From Magnetococcales bacterium (GTDB taxonomy: Bacteria > Pseudomonadota > Magnetococcia > Magnetococcales > DC0425bin3), in the NCBI GenBank assembly GCA_015229045.1, contig JADGCJ010000036.1, positions 1 through 27,910 of the forward strand: a stretch of 27,910 nt of DNA, in the 5' to 3' direction. Of the stretch, positions 17,462 through 24,263 are shown one piece after another. Within the stretch, counting starts at the first letter, position 1. Each line of letters begins with the position of its first letter. The notes under the pieces were generated by a model, which worked only from the letters and a program-made list of their open reading frames with translations, did no database searches and had not been told where the DNA came from. A program made the position numbers and the translations under genes.

Positions 17462-17476
17462 GGTGCCCACATCGGG
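17300..17476 (+). repeat. 177-bp brnA direct repeat, left copy
   Basis: Aligns without gaps to 20548-20724, with 6 differences in 177 positions by eye. It covers the 3' part of brnA plus 15 bp beyond the stop. The two copies lie in the same orientation and bracket the island. Confidence 0.9.
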
Positions 17477-17489
17477 AATTTTTTTTTGG
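17450..17489 (+). terminator. Possible terminator after solitary brnA
   Basis: A short GGGCA/TGCCC stem spans the end of brnA, and a run of nine or ten T follows a few bases later. The spacing between stem and T run is not ideal, so this is tentative. Confidence 0.3.
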
Positions 17490-17872
17490 GGGAAGGATGT
17501 AAGATTTCATAATGGATCTTTACATAGGCTTGAACGATATAGATGGTTTTTCTTGTTTTCGGAGGTAACTATCCGGAGAAAGGGCCACGGGGAGCGTTCT
17601 GTATGTAATCTGGATACGAATCATTTATGTTATTGATTTCATGTGTTTTTATAAATAATCCCAAACAAATCACACATAACGATCATGCAAGATTCCCAAG
17701 CCGCCAATTCAAGTTTAATATTTTATTCATACAGTAAAATAATTAACATATCATTCGAGAACGCAACAAACATGCCTGTGTTAATTTAAAAAATCCAAAA
17801 ATTCGATTTGACAAAATTTTAGAGTTTTTGCATCCTCCTCGGGTGTCGACCATAATAAGAGGAGAGATGAAA
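17462..17872 (+). other. AT-rich non-coding stretch at the left edge of the island
   Basis: About 410 bp with no convincing gene. Base composition shifts sharply to AT here, after the GC-rich brnA. The one recognisable signal is TTGACA at 17808-17813 with a weak CATCCT 17 bp on, about 37 bp before the first secreted-protein start; it could be that gene's promoter. Confidence 0.5.
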
Positions 17873-18394
17873 ATGAACAAATTGCTTTCTCGCCCCCCGT
17901 ACCTGCGTCGTTTTCTGTCGAGTGTGATCGTTGGATCGGCGGTATGTTTGTTTAGCTTGCCCGCGTATTCTGACCTGGCAATAAAAGACTTGTATGTATG
18001 CAAAAACAGATACAATTCAAATAATCTATCATATTTGTATCCTAGTGTTTACTTCAGGATAATAAATAACGGAGAACATGACGTTGACACAGGGAATACT
18101 ACGCACAAAATTTCCGTAACGGACCACACGAACAAGGTGGAGTTAATGCTGTACAATTACAGTCATAACGGGGGAATGCTCCGCGCAGGATATACCAGCA
18201 AACCCTTTTCTTACTCCATGCACGATCCGCAGGCCTTTATGCAAAGAGGGAAAGGTCAAAAAACGAAGACCCTTGATATGAATGACGCAGAAATCGAGAT
18301 CGTATTTAATGTAATGAATAACAATACAAGCATGTCGTCCGAAAGAATTACATTGAAACCCGGAGACTTCAGCAAGCTTGATTCGTGTCAGTGA
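17873..18394 (+). CDS. Secreted protein of an unrecognised paired-cysteine family, paralog 1
   Basis: From ATG 17873 the product is 173 residues. I chose this start for its spacing from AGGAG; ATG 17867 is also possible. A signal peptide ends in LPAYS, cleaved before DLAIKDLYV. The mature part of about 140 residues starts with a cysteine (YVCKN) and ends with one (LDSCQ), suggesting a terminal disulfide, with alternating strand-like segments between. Landmarks shared with the next two genes are YP-x-V-x-F-x-I-NNG, VTDHTNKVEL, AGYTS, an acidic LD-x-AEIEI strand, and TLKPGDFSKLD. I recognise no known domain; a beta-sandwich is inferred from the pattern only. Codon use is AT-rich, unlike genes outside the island, which suggests acquisition. 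Confidence 0.75.
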   Translation: MNKLLSRPPYLRRFLSSVIVGSAVCLFSLPAYSDLAIKDLYVCKNRYNSNNLSYLYPSVYFRIINNGEHDVDTGNTTHKISVTDHTNKVELMLYNYSHNGGMLRAGYTSKPFSYSMHDPQAFMQRGKGQKTKTLDMNDAEIEIVFNVMNNNTSMSSERITLKPGDFSKLDSCQ

Positions 18395-18442
18395 TAAGAT
18401 TTATAATCATCAGCTCTGAATAGGTAAAAAGGAGACCTCAAA

Positions 18443-18958
18443 ATGAGAGAGACATTTCATCCCCTTTTACATCGGTTTTTGCCAGGCATCTTCTTATGTT
18501 CTTCTATATTAATTTTCTCCACGCCAGCTTACTCAGGTATTGCGATAACAGAATTTTATATTTGCAAGAGTGAAACAACATCAACAAAAGGTGTCTCTTA
18601 CTGGTACCCGAATATCGGCTTCAGGATAAAAAATAACGGCAAAAAAGATATTGATACGAGTGGCAATATGCACTTGGTTTCGATGACAGATCATACGAAT
18701 AGAGTAGAGTTGACGAAAACTAACTATGGGACTGCTGGGGGATCTCTTGCTGCTGGATACTCCAGCGTTCGCGCAGTTTATAGTCTAACTGATGGCCTGA
18801 TCCCTAGGCCAACGGGAGAACAGAGCAGGAACGCCCTTGATTTAAATGCCATCCAGCTTGAAATAAATATTGACATCAGGAGCAGCAACACCAGTATGGA
18901 AACCAAAAAGGTTATGCTGATGCCGGGTGACTTCGACAAGCTTGATGTGTGCTTATAA
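18443..18958 (+). CDS. Secreted protein of the same family, paralog 2
   Basis: A 171-residue product with AAGGAG eight bases before the ATG. The signal peptide ends in TPAYS, giving a mature protein starting GIAITEFYICK. It shares with paralog 1 the first cysteine (YICKS), SYWYPNIGFRIKNNG, the DIDT segment, MTDHTNRVEL, AGYSS, LEINIDIRSSNTSM, LMPGDFDKLD and the final cysteine (DVCL). The gap after paralog 1 is 48 bp, so they may be one transcript. Mature proteins are about 140 residues with a cysteine near each end. Function unknown. A substrate-binding, adhesive or surface-decorating role is possible, but nothing in the sequence decides it. Confidence 0.75.
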   Translation: MRETFHPLLHRFLPGIFLCSSILIFSTPAYSGIAITEFYICKSETTSTKGVSYWYPNIGFRIKNNGKKDIDTSGNMHLVSMTDHTNRVELTKTNYGTAGGSLAAGYSSVRAVYSLTDGLIPRPTGEQSRNALDLNAIQLEINIDIRSSNTSMETKKVMLMPGDFDKLDVCL

Positions 18959-19269
18959 GAGGGAGACATCCTGACAAATTTCAAACAAGACAACACCTCA
19001 AAATAGCATTTTGACATGGCACGGCCAACGAAGACAATGAAGTTATCCGCGTCGTCGCCTTCGCGTCGTTTGCCCCTTAGCAGGATCGAACAAGACCAGA
19101 GGGGCGCCCGTTCCGTCCGATGCCGTGGGGTCGTCGCGAATGTCAGCACCGTAGAGTTGTTAGGAATATCGACCATCAATACGGACAGGGCCGCTGATTT
19201 ATGATACGCCTGCAAAGAATTACTGATACCGAAAAATCCGCTCGTGATCGTAAATTCAGGAGAGGGGGG
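18959..19269 (+). other. Gap with a GC-rich scrap between paralogs 2 and 3
   Basis: About 310 bp without a convincing gene. Positions about 19013-19195 are clearly GC-richer than the genes on both sides and look like a fragment of other DNA. One minus-strand frame reads LYGADIRDDPTASDGTGAP and continues through an Arg-rich stretch to a stop. I could not assign it to a family; a decayed gene fragment is possible. Confidence 0.4.
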
Positions 19270-19875
19270 ATGCAAGTGCTCCATAGCCTTTTTCTCTTGT
19301 CCAGCATAACCCTTGGATCGATAGCGTTATTCTCTTACCCATCAGCATATTCCGATTCAACCCCCAGCCCTGCAACTCCGTTATCAGCTTCCGATCCACC
19401 CACCAACTCTAAAATTTCTATAATGGATTTCTTTATTTGCAGGAAACAATCCTTATCGAACGGGACGCCTTATTGGTATCCAGTTATCAAATTTAAGTTA
19501 AAGAATGACACTGATAAAAAAATTCTTTCAGAAAATTACGGATATGAAGTTTCTGTGCTCAATAATACAAATAAAGCGGTGCTGTACTCGAACAGGAACA
19601 GTCCTTGTCATAACGAAGAAATCCCTCCTGGATTTAAAAGCACACCTTATATTATCGATGTATTAAGCAACATATCTGATCATGACAATTATAAGTCAAA
19701 AGGTGATCGGATCGACTTTGGCACCATTGAGACCTATTTTTATATTGCTGTAAAAAACTTCGGAAACAACCAGATCTTGGCGCAAGCCGACATCACTCTG
19801 GCAGCATCACCAGAGAAAGGCCCGAATCTGGGCACTCTCAATGGACCCTTTAACATGTCAGAGCAGTGTCGGTGA
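19270..19875 (+). CDS. Secreted protein of the same family, diverged paralog 3
   Basis: From ATG 19270, next to AGGAGAGG, the product is 201 residues; the ATG at 19201 would put a charged tail before the signal peptide. The signal peptide (LHSLFLLSSITLGSIALF) ends near SAYS. A Ser/Thr/Pro spacer of about 25 residues follows, absent from the other two. Then come the family landmarks: ISIMDFFICRK, TPYWYPVIKFKLKND, VLNNTNKAVLY, a strand-rich middle and a last cysteine (MSEQCR). It has an extra cysteine in NSPCHNEE. The TDHTN motif is reduced to LNNTN and the PGDF ending is lost, so it is the most diverged member. A strong terminator lies about 80 bp downstream. Confidence 0.72.
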   Translation: MQVLHSLFLLSSITLGSIALFSYPSAYSDSTPSPATPLSASDPPTNSKISIMDFFICRKQSLSNGTPYWYPVIKFKLKNDTDKKILSENYGYEVSVLNNTNKAVLYSNRNSPCHNEEIPPGFKSTPYIIDVLSNISDHDNYKSKGDRIDFGTIETYFYIAVKNFGNNQILAQADITLAASPEKGPNLGTLNGPFNMSEQCR

Positions 19876-20145
19876 TTGGTGATATCTCGTACAAGCGCCA
19901 CTCTCGTTCAAACATTCTCCCCGACCTATCACACCTACACCACATCTCGTTCAACAAAAAGCCGCAATGCGGGATGCAGGGCTTTTTCGATTATCAGATC
20001 AACAGGACATCCCAGGAGTGTCTTCCAGACAAAACAACATCCCGAAACAGCACTTTGATTCGGGGAGATGTCGGCCTTTGCTGTTTGGCTACCTCCCCGG
20101 ATTCCGGTCATCGACAGCGCCGTATCGTCAGTCGATCCCCTCTTC
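19876..20145 (+). other. Right-hand non-coding end of the island
   Basis: About 270 bp with no supported gene. It holds the terminator at 19956-19987 and then GC-richer DNA running up to the brnT promoter. The brnT frame is open back through this stretch but has no start signals before 20181. Confidence 0.5.
19956..19987 (+). terminator. Rho-independent terminator of the secreted-protein genes
   Basis: AAAAAGCC at 19956-19963 pairs with GGCTTTTT at 19980-19987, with an inner GCA/TGC pairing, and ends in a T run. The symmetric A and T tracts would let it work in both directions. Confidence 0.75.
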
Positions 20146-20167
20146 TTGACAGATCAATTTCTGTAGC
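20128..20167 (+). repeat. Upstream direct repeat of the brn module, right copy
   Basis: Counterpart of 17112-17153, including a TCAGTCGA stretch that corresponds to the kinase stop region TCAGTTGA on the left. Here it has no adjoining kinase gene. Confidence 0.7.
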
Positions 20168-20173
20168 TATCAT
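20146..20173 (+). promoter_or_regulatory. Promoter of brnT-brnA, next to the start codon
   Basis: TTGACA (20146-20151), a 16-bp spacer and TATCAT (20168-20173). Transcription should begin at about 20180-20181, while the brnT GTG is at 20181 and no ribosome site lies between, so the transcript may be leaderless. Confidence 0.65.
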
Positions 20174-20180
20174 AAACCCC

Positions 20181-20474
20181 GTGAACATTGCATTCGACCC
20201 TGCCAAAGATGCGGCCAATCGCCTGAAACACGGCGAATCCCTGGCAGACGCAGAGGGCCTTGAGTGGGAAAAGATCCTCGCCGCGCCAGATCAGCGCCAC
20301 GATTACGGCGAGTTGCGCATGGTCGGGTACGTTCCCAAGGATGAGAGAGTCTATTGCGTCGTGTTCGTCGATCGAGGTGAGGTCCGCAGGATCATCAGCC
20401 TGCGTAAAGCGAATAAACAGGAGGTCAAGCGTTATGCCAGAGAGATACATGTCCTATATTCTTCCCACTCCTGA
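20181..20474 (+). CDS. brnT: BrnT-family ribonuclease toxin
   Basis: A 97-residue BrnT-type protein from GTG 20181. Family features are FDPAKDAANRLKHG at the N-terminus, DQRHDYGELRMVGYV in the middle, and the C-terminal RRIISLRKANKQEVKRY that marks BrnT. BrnT is a RelE-fold RNase that inhibits translation and is neutralised by BrnA. The frame stays open upstream to 19866, but there is no start codon with a ribosome site, and the promoter -10 element lies only 7 bases before the GTG. It overlaps brnA by 41 bp, so the two are co-translated, and the antitoxin has the stronger ribosome site. The intact length suggests an active toxin. Confidence 0.88.
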   Translation: MNIAFDPAKDAANRLKHGESLADAEGLEWEKILAAPDQRHDYGELRMVGYVPKDERVYCVVFVDRGEVRRIISLRKANKQEVKRYAREIHVLYSSHS

Positions 20475-20709
20475 AGAGGATGAGTCCATCGCCCGGGGCA
20501 TCGCTGCCGATCCTGACACGTATGTTCCAACCGACGAGGAGTTCAAAGCCATGCGCCCCCTGCGTGGCAGGCCGGTCGCCGCCGACAAAAAAATCCTCCT
20601 CTCCGTGCGCTACTCCCCCGATGTCGTGGCCTACTTTCGCGCCACCGGACCCGGCTGGCAAACACGCATGAATGAGGCTCTCGAAGAGTGGGTGGCGGGG
20701 CATCGGTGA
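20434..20709 (+). CDS. brnA: BrnA-family antitoxin of the complete pair
   Basis: A 91-residue BrnA from ATG 20434, with AGGAGGT eight bases upstream, beginning inside brnT. It has the acidic N-terminal part (LPTPEEDESIARGIA), RPLRGRPVAADKK, and the C-terminal ribbon-helix-helix pattern KKILLSVRYSPDVVAYF plus WQTRMNEALEEWV. It should bind and block BrnT and repress the promoter at 20146. Its C-terminal 52 residues match the solitary BrnA at 17186 but for one residue, so cross-regulation of both promoters is likely. The homology continues a few bases past the stop. Confidence 0.9.
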   Translation: MPERYMSYILPTPEEDESIARGIAADPDTYVPTDEEFKAMRPLRGRPVAADKKILLSVRYSPDVVAYFRATGPGWQTRMNEALEEWVAGHR

Positions 20710-20724
20710 GGTGCCCACATTGGG
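20548..20724 (+). repeat. 177-bp brnA direct repeat, right copy
   Basis: Gapless counterpart of 17300-17476, with 6 differences seen. Five do not change the protein (four silent within brnA, one past the stop) and one changes Thr to Ala. It marks the right boundary of the bracketed island. Confidence 0.9.
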
Positions 20725-20826
20725 GAGATTTTTTCGTAGAACTCCACAAAACCAACGGTACCGGGCCAGCAGGCAAAAAGGAGCCTCCTGATCACCGGCC
20801 CGTCCACCCAAGCCGAAGCCCTCGAC

Positions 20827-20863
20827 GGCTCAACGATGCCCGCCGGGGGGTCATCGTTGAACC
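20827..20863. terminator. Stem-loop between convergent brnA and the Cache gene
   Basis: TCAACGATG (20830-20838) pairs perfectly with CATCGTTGA (20852-20860) around a G/C-rich 13-base loop; three more pairs with one mismatch extend it. No T run follows. Its place between convergent genes suggests a transcript end or protein site, but this is tentative. Confidence 0.35.
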
Positions 20864-20899
20864 GAAAAGCCGCCAAGGGAACATTTTCAGGATAGACAA

Positions 20900-21361
20900 T
20901 TACTTATAGGCACCGACGCCACAGAAGAAACCCGCCGGGTCGGCCATGATGTAGGTGGTTTTTTCTTTAATTTGATCCGTGCCGGGATAGGGCCACTTGT
21001 AGTTGACCCAGCCCATGTGCTGCTCTTTGGCGACCTTGACCATATCCCTGAATAAAAAGTCGCCGTATGTGTTGAAATTCAACATATTTTTTCCAACAAG
21101 CTCCGGTTTTTTGGCATGGGAGACCATCACCCCGTCTGCATTCATACAAAAAACGTAAAGATCCTTCACCTGAAAGCCACCATTGGGATCGGCAAACGTG
21201 GCATAGGCGCGCTCCGCTCCTACAGACTTGATGGTGGACATGGCCTTTTCGGTCATGGCTTTGGCCTCGGCAGGTGTGGCCATCTCTGCCGCGTGACCTG
21301 CGGAAACCATCATCAATGCAGCAGAGACGGAGAGAACGGCACTTCTGGCTATTTTATGCAT
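20900..21361 (-). CDS. Secreted single-Cache-domain protein
   Basis: A 153-residue protein with a clear signal peptide (LSVSAALMMVSAGHA, cleaved before AEM) and GGAGG eight bases before the ATG. The mature part has a helical lead (EAKAMTEKAMSTIKSVG) and then the single-Cache pattern: FADPNGGFQVKDLYVFCMNADGV, KPELVGKNMLNF, GWVNYKWPYPGTDQIKEKTTY and a final GFFCGVGAY. Stand-alone secreted Cache proteins of this kind bind small ligands such as organic acids and may feed sensors; here no transmembrane or signalling domain is attached. Two cysteines are present, in VFCMNA and FFCGV. It lies 155 bp downstream of the radical SAM gene on the same strand, so co-expression is possible but not shown. 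Confidence 0.85.
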   Translation of the reverse strand: MHKIARSAVLSVSAALMMVSAGHAAEMATPAEAKAMTEKAMSTIKSVGAERAYATFADPNGGFQVKDLYVFCMNADGVMVSHAKKPELVGKNMLNFNTYGDFLFRDMVKVAKEQHMGWVNYKWPYPGTDQIKEKTTYIMADPAGFFCGVGAYK

Positions 21362-21516
21362 GCAACGATCCTCCCGGAAGATGGGTGCGCACCTTCAATC
21401 CAATGGGTTATCGAAGGGTAACGCACTTGAATTGAACAAACGGGCAGGATGCATTGATATGACCATGACGGTCAAGGAGTCCCACCGCAGGCTCATACTC
21501 CAAAACACCATCTGCG

Positions 21517-23160
21517 TCAGCGCTTTTCCAGCAACCGCCTGGTCAGGTGCAGGCGCAAGGCGCTCTCCCGGGTCAGACGATGGAAAAAATGATGCGGGCC
21601 GGTCGAGTGTTCCAGAAGGGTCGGCAGATCATCGCGCAGTTCGGCGTAGAGAGGGAGCAGGCTGGTATCGAACCGCGCCAGCGCCTGTCGCAGGGGATCC
21701 TTGCGATGACGGGCAAGGAGCGTCGCCGGAGAGTCGTGGCGCCAATCCCCCAGGGTGTAGTGCAGGGCGGCAAAAAGGGTGACCGGGCCGTGATAGTGAA
21801 ACATCAAGTCGGTATCAAAACACTCCTGGTCAGGTGGACCCTGGGCGAGAATCTGCCGCAAATAGGCCTTTTCGTTGATGTATTCGCTGGGATCGAGGCG
21901 TTCGGCGCGCCCATGGGCGTCGATGGTGGAACTGACGAATTGCATGACCCGTTGCGGCTGATCGGCCAACGCCAACAAGACATCACGAATGACAGGGGCA
22001 AGCCGTGCAGGCTGCACAGGATCACTCTTGGCGCGTGGAGAAAGGGCGCAGGCGCGCACCTCCAGGCGATGCCCAAGCCGCGACAACTCCCGCGCCAAAC
22101 GACCAAACACCCCGCGTCGAAACAGTTCATTGGCAAAGTTGAGTCGATTCTGCTTGTGCAACAGGGTCAGGCCGATATCGGGAAACGCCAGCGAGGCAAC
22201 CATGAGGTACGCAATACGCGCCACAGGAATGCGCTCGGCCAGGGTGCCATGTCGGTCGGCAACGATCTCCTGGTGAAATTCGTCAAAGCTGACCTGAACC
22301 ATCACCCGGGCCGGGACAGCGTTTGGGGATCGCCCGGCCAGGGCCTGCCGCAATTGGTGAAAAAACTCCGTCGCGGCGGCGGGGGTCTCGGCAAAGTCAC
22401 CATTCAACATCAAGGCAAAATCGGTCACGTGATCCATGCCGCGCAGCGCTTGCAGCATGGTGTCCAGATGTCCGGTCAAATCACCGCCCGTGAAGAGAAC
22501 CCTGTGCGTCAAATCATTGGCCAGAGAGAAGAGTGGTGCAGGATCGGGGACCTGACGCAGCGGCGGGCGCCAGATAAACATGCAGTGGCGACAACTCTGT
22601 CGGCACGCCATGCCCGGCACCAGAGCCACCTTGTCCAATCGAGCGGAACCGGGAGCCAAATCAGGTAACGCATCGAGCAGAGCCAGCCGCGTGTGTTCAT
22701 CGGCATGCTCTGGATCACCAAACTCGACCTTCTGCCCGGCCTGGATACGTCGATACGCCTCCTGGCGAGACTCCCGAAAGGGGTCCATCTCCGCCCAGCG
22801 GTCGAGAATGCGTTGCACAAGCTCCTCTCTGTCAGGCATTCCTGCCGACCACGCATGCGCCAGAAACAGCTCCACGAATTGAGTCAGCGAGGCCTGCTCC
22901 ACCCCCTGGAGCAGATTGACCAGCCAGGCAAGCTGTGGATTGCGCGAGAGGGCCAACACCTCGGCATGATAGCGAGGGTGGACATGCTCCAACAGCCAGC
23001 CACGGGCATAGAGTGCCCCGGCGACATTCTGCGCGGCACCAGGAAACAACGTTGTCGGCCAGATGTACTCCGGCAGGCGATTGACCCGCGCCATGGCCTC
23101 CCGAAAGGCCTGGCGCTTGTTCTCCAGATAATCGGCATGCAGAGAATTGATCTCAGTCAT
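21517..23160 (-). CDS. Radical SAM protein of an unassigned family
   Basis: From ATG 23160 the product is 547 residues; the frame is open further upstream, but that part shadows the glycosyltransferase gene. The canonical cluster motif Cys186-x3-Cys190-x2-Cys193 (CRQSCRHC) should bind the 4Fe-4S cluster that cleaves S-adenosylmethionine. It is followed by LFTGGDLTG, the SAM-binding GGE-type loop. The helical N-terminal region (1-175) and a C-terminal part of more than 200 residues are unfamiliar. There is no SPASM-like cysteine cluster at the C-terminus, and the protein is not the short ArsS type. The start overlaps the stop of the upstream glycosyltransferase by 8 bp, so both are probably made together. 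The reaction is unknown; a modification of a glycan, lipid or peptide is a reasonable guess. Confidence 0.85.
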   Translation of the reverse strand: MTEINSLHADYLENKRQAFREAMARVNRLPEYIWPTTLFPGAAQNVAGALYARGWLLEHVHPRYHAEVLALSRNPQLAWLVNLLQGVEQASLTQFVELFLAHAWSAGMPDREELVQRILDRWAEMDPFRESRQEAYRRIQAGQKVEFGDPEHADEHTRLALLDALPDLAPGSARLDKVALVPGMACRQSCRHCMFIWRPPLRQVPDPAPLFSLANDLTHRVLFTGGDLTGHLDTMLQALRGMDHVTDFALMLNGDFAETPAAATEFFHQLRQALAGRSPNAVPARVMVQVSFDEFHQEIVADRHGTLAERIPVARIAYLMVASLAFPDIGLTLLHKQNRLNFANELFRRGVFGRLARELSRLGHRLEVRACALSPRAKSDPVQPARLAPVIRDVLLALADQPQRVMQFVSSTIDAHGRAERLDPSEYINEKAYLRQILAQGPPDQECFDTDLMFHYHGPVTLFAALHYTLGDWRHDSPATLLARHRKDPLRQALARFDTSLLPLYAELRDDLPTLLEHSTGPHHFFHRLTRESALRLHLTRRLLEKR

Positions 23161-24220
23161 TTTCAAAAAATTTCCGAATGGTATACCAGCCCCAGGCCAG
23201 ACGAAACCCGAGCCAGACCAAACCCATGACCAGCCAATCGAACAGCATGAAACGGGTCCAACGCTGCCAAACCCGATCATGGAAGTCCAGACAAGGATGG
23301 GCCGGACAGACATGCAAGGCGTCACAATCCTTCGCCAGCAAGGCCACATCCAGGAGAAAAAAGAGTTGCCACTCCGCCTGTCGGGCATAATGACCGATGG
23401 CCCGCCAGCGTTGCCAGGCGACCCGCAGGCCGTCTGCACGGTCGAGGCGCCCGAGCAGGCGAAAAAAGGGGGCCAGTCGCAAAGGTCGGGTACGATCCTG
23501 TTGCCGGTAGAGATCCGGCGCCTGGTGCAGAAAGCTCTTCCAGCCTGTGTGATGACAGGTCATGATCAAGGCATTCAACAGGGTACGCCGACCATACCCC
23601 TCGCGCTGAAAACGTCGCGCCGAGGTGGCCAAAACACCAGGCAGGGTGATCCACACCCCCGCCCGGCGAATGCGCAGCGCCAGTTCCTGATCCTCCATGA
23701 AGGCCAGCTGCGGATCGAAACCACCCAGCGCCTGGTAAAACGACCGGGAGAGAAGAAACCCCTGGTCCCCGTTGGTACACCCTGCCCGGTTCAAGGCACT
23801 TTTGGCAGCATGAAAACGCAACCGCCGCGCCAATACCCCCTCGGCACCCTGGAAATGGAGTACAAAATGGCCGGCCACGCAATCCTGCCCGAGGCGTTGC
23901 CGCTCCTGGTCGAGCGTGGCCAACGCCCGCGCCAACTGGCAAGGATCGGTCAACGACGCATCGGCATGCAGAAACAACAACGCCTCTCCCCTGGCCACAG
24001 CGGCACCGGCACACATCTGCGCCCCGCGACCACGCGGTGCCTCCACCCACTTGGCCCCTTTCGCCCGGGCCAGCGAGCAGGTACCATCCTGCGATCCCCC
24101 ATCGGCGACGATCACTTCCAGAGCCACCCCCTGCTGCCCGTGCAGCTGTGTCAACAATCCGGGCAAGGCATCGGCCTCGTTCAGGGTGGGGATGATGACA
24201 GACAGCAGGGGTTCGCGCAT
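23153..24220 (-). CDS. Family 2 glycosyltransferase, rSAM-associated (TIGR04283-like) type
   Basis: The product is 355 residues from ATG 24220, which precedes the family-typical LLSVIIPTLNEADALPG; no good ribosome site is visible, and the in-frame ATG at 24271 lies in a dispersed repeat. EVIVADGGSQDGT, RGRGAQMCAGAAVARG and LLFLHADASL match the glycosyltransferases often found beside radical SAM genes. FHAAKSALNRAGCTNGDQG and FMEDQELALRIRRAG follow. The C-terminal 100 residues extend beyond the usual family length and include a hydrophobic stretch (LFDWLVMGLVWLGF), probably membrane-associated. Overlap with the radical SAM gene confirms functional coupling. The acceptor and sugar are unknown. 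Confidence 0.88.
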   Translation of the reverse strand: MREPLLSVIIPTLNEADALPGLLTQLHGQQGVALEVIVADGGSQDGTCSLARAKGAKWVEAPRGRGAQMCAGAAVARGEALLFLHADASLTDPCQLARALATLDQERQRLGQDCVAGHFVLHFQGAEGVLARRLRFHAAKSALNRAGCTNGDQGFLLSRSFYQALGGFDPQLAFMEDQELALRIRRAGVWITLPGVLATSARRFQREGYGRRTLLNALIMTCHHTGWKSFLHQAPDLYRQQDRTRPLRLAPFFRLLGRLDRADGLRVAWQRWRAIGHYARQAEWQLFFLLDVALLAKDCDALHVCPAHPCLDFHDRVWQRWTRFMLFDWLVMGLVWLGFRLAWGWYTIRKFFEND

Positions 24221-24263
24221 GTTTGCACGTCCGGGCAAATGGTGGCAAGATACTTGCTGCTGA

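Noticed and set aside
18778..19284. Minus-strand open frame of 168 codons across paralogs 2 and 3
   Set aside because: It covers the end of a secreted-protein gene with a strong family match and shows no recognisable motif itself.
19866..20180. Longer BrnT reading from 19866
   Set aside because: It crosses the terminator at 19956-19987 and the promoter at 20146-20173. BrnT similarity starts at GTG 20181.
17112..20724. CRISPR array or insertion sequence in the island
   Set aside because: There are no regularly spaced short repeats, no transposase gene and no terminal inverted repeats. The only repeats are the two brn module copies.
23161..23439. N-terminal extension of the radical SAM protein
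   Set aside because: It overlaps the glycosyltransferase end and reads as Trp/Ser/Gly-rich noise. ATG 23160 overlaps the upstream stop in the usual way.
2577..24220. Arsenosugar pathway linking the ArsC-like protein, radical SAM protein and glycosyltransferase
   Set aside because: The ArsC-like gene is 19 kb away and closer to YfgD, no arsenic methyltransferase or transporter is present, and the radical SAM protein does not have the ArsS layout.
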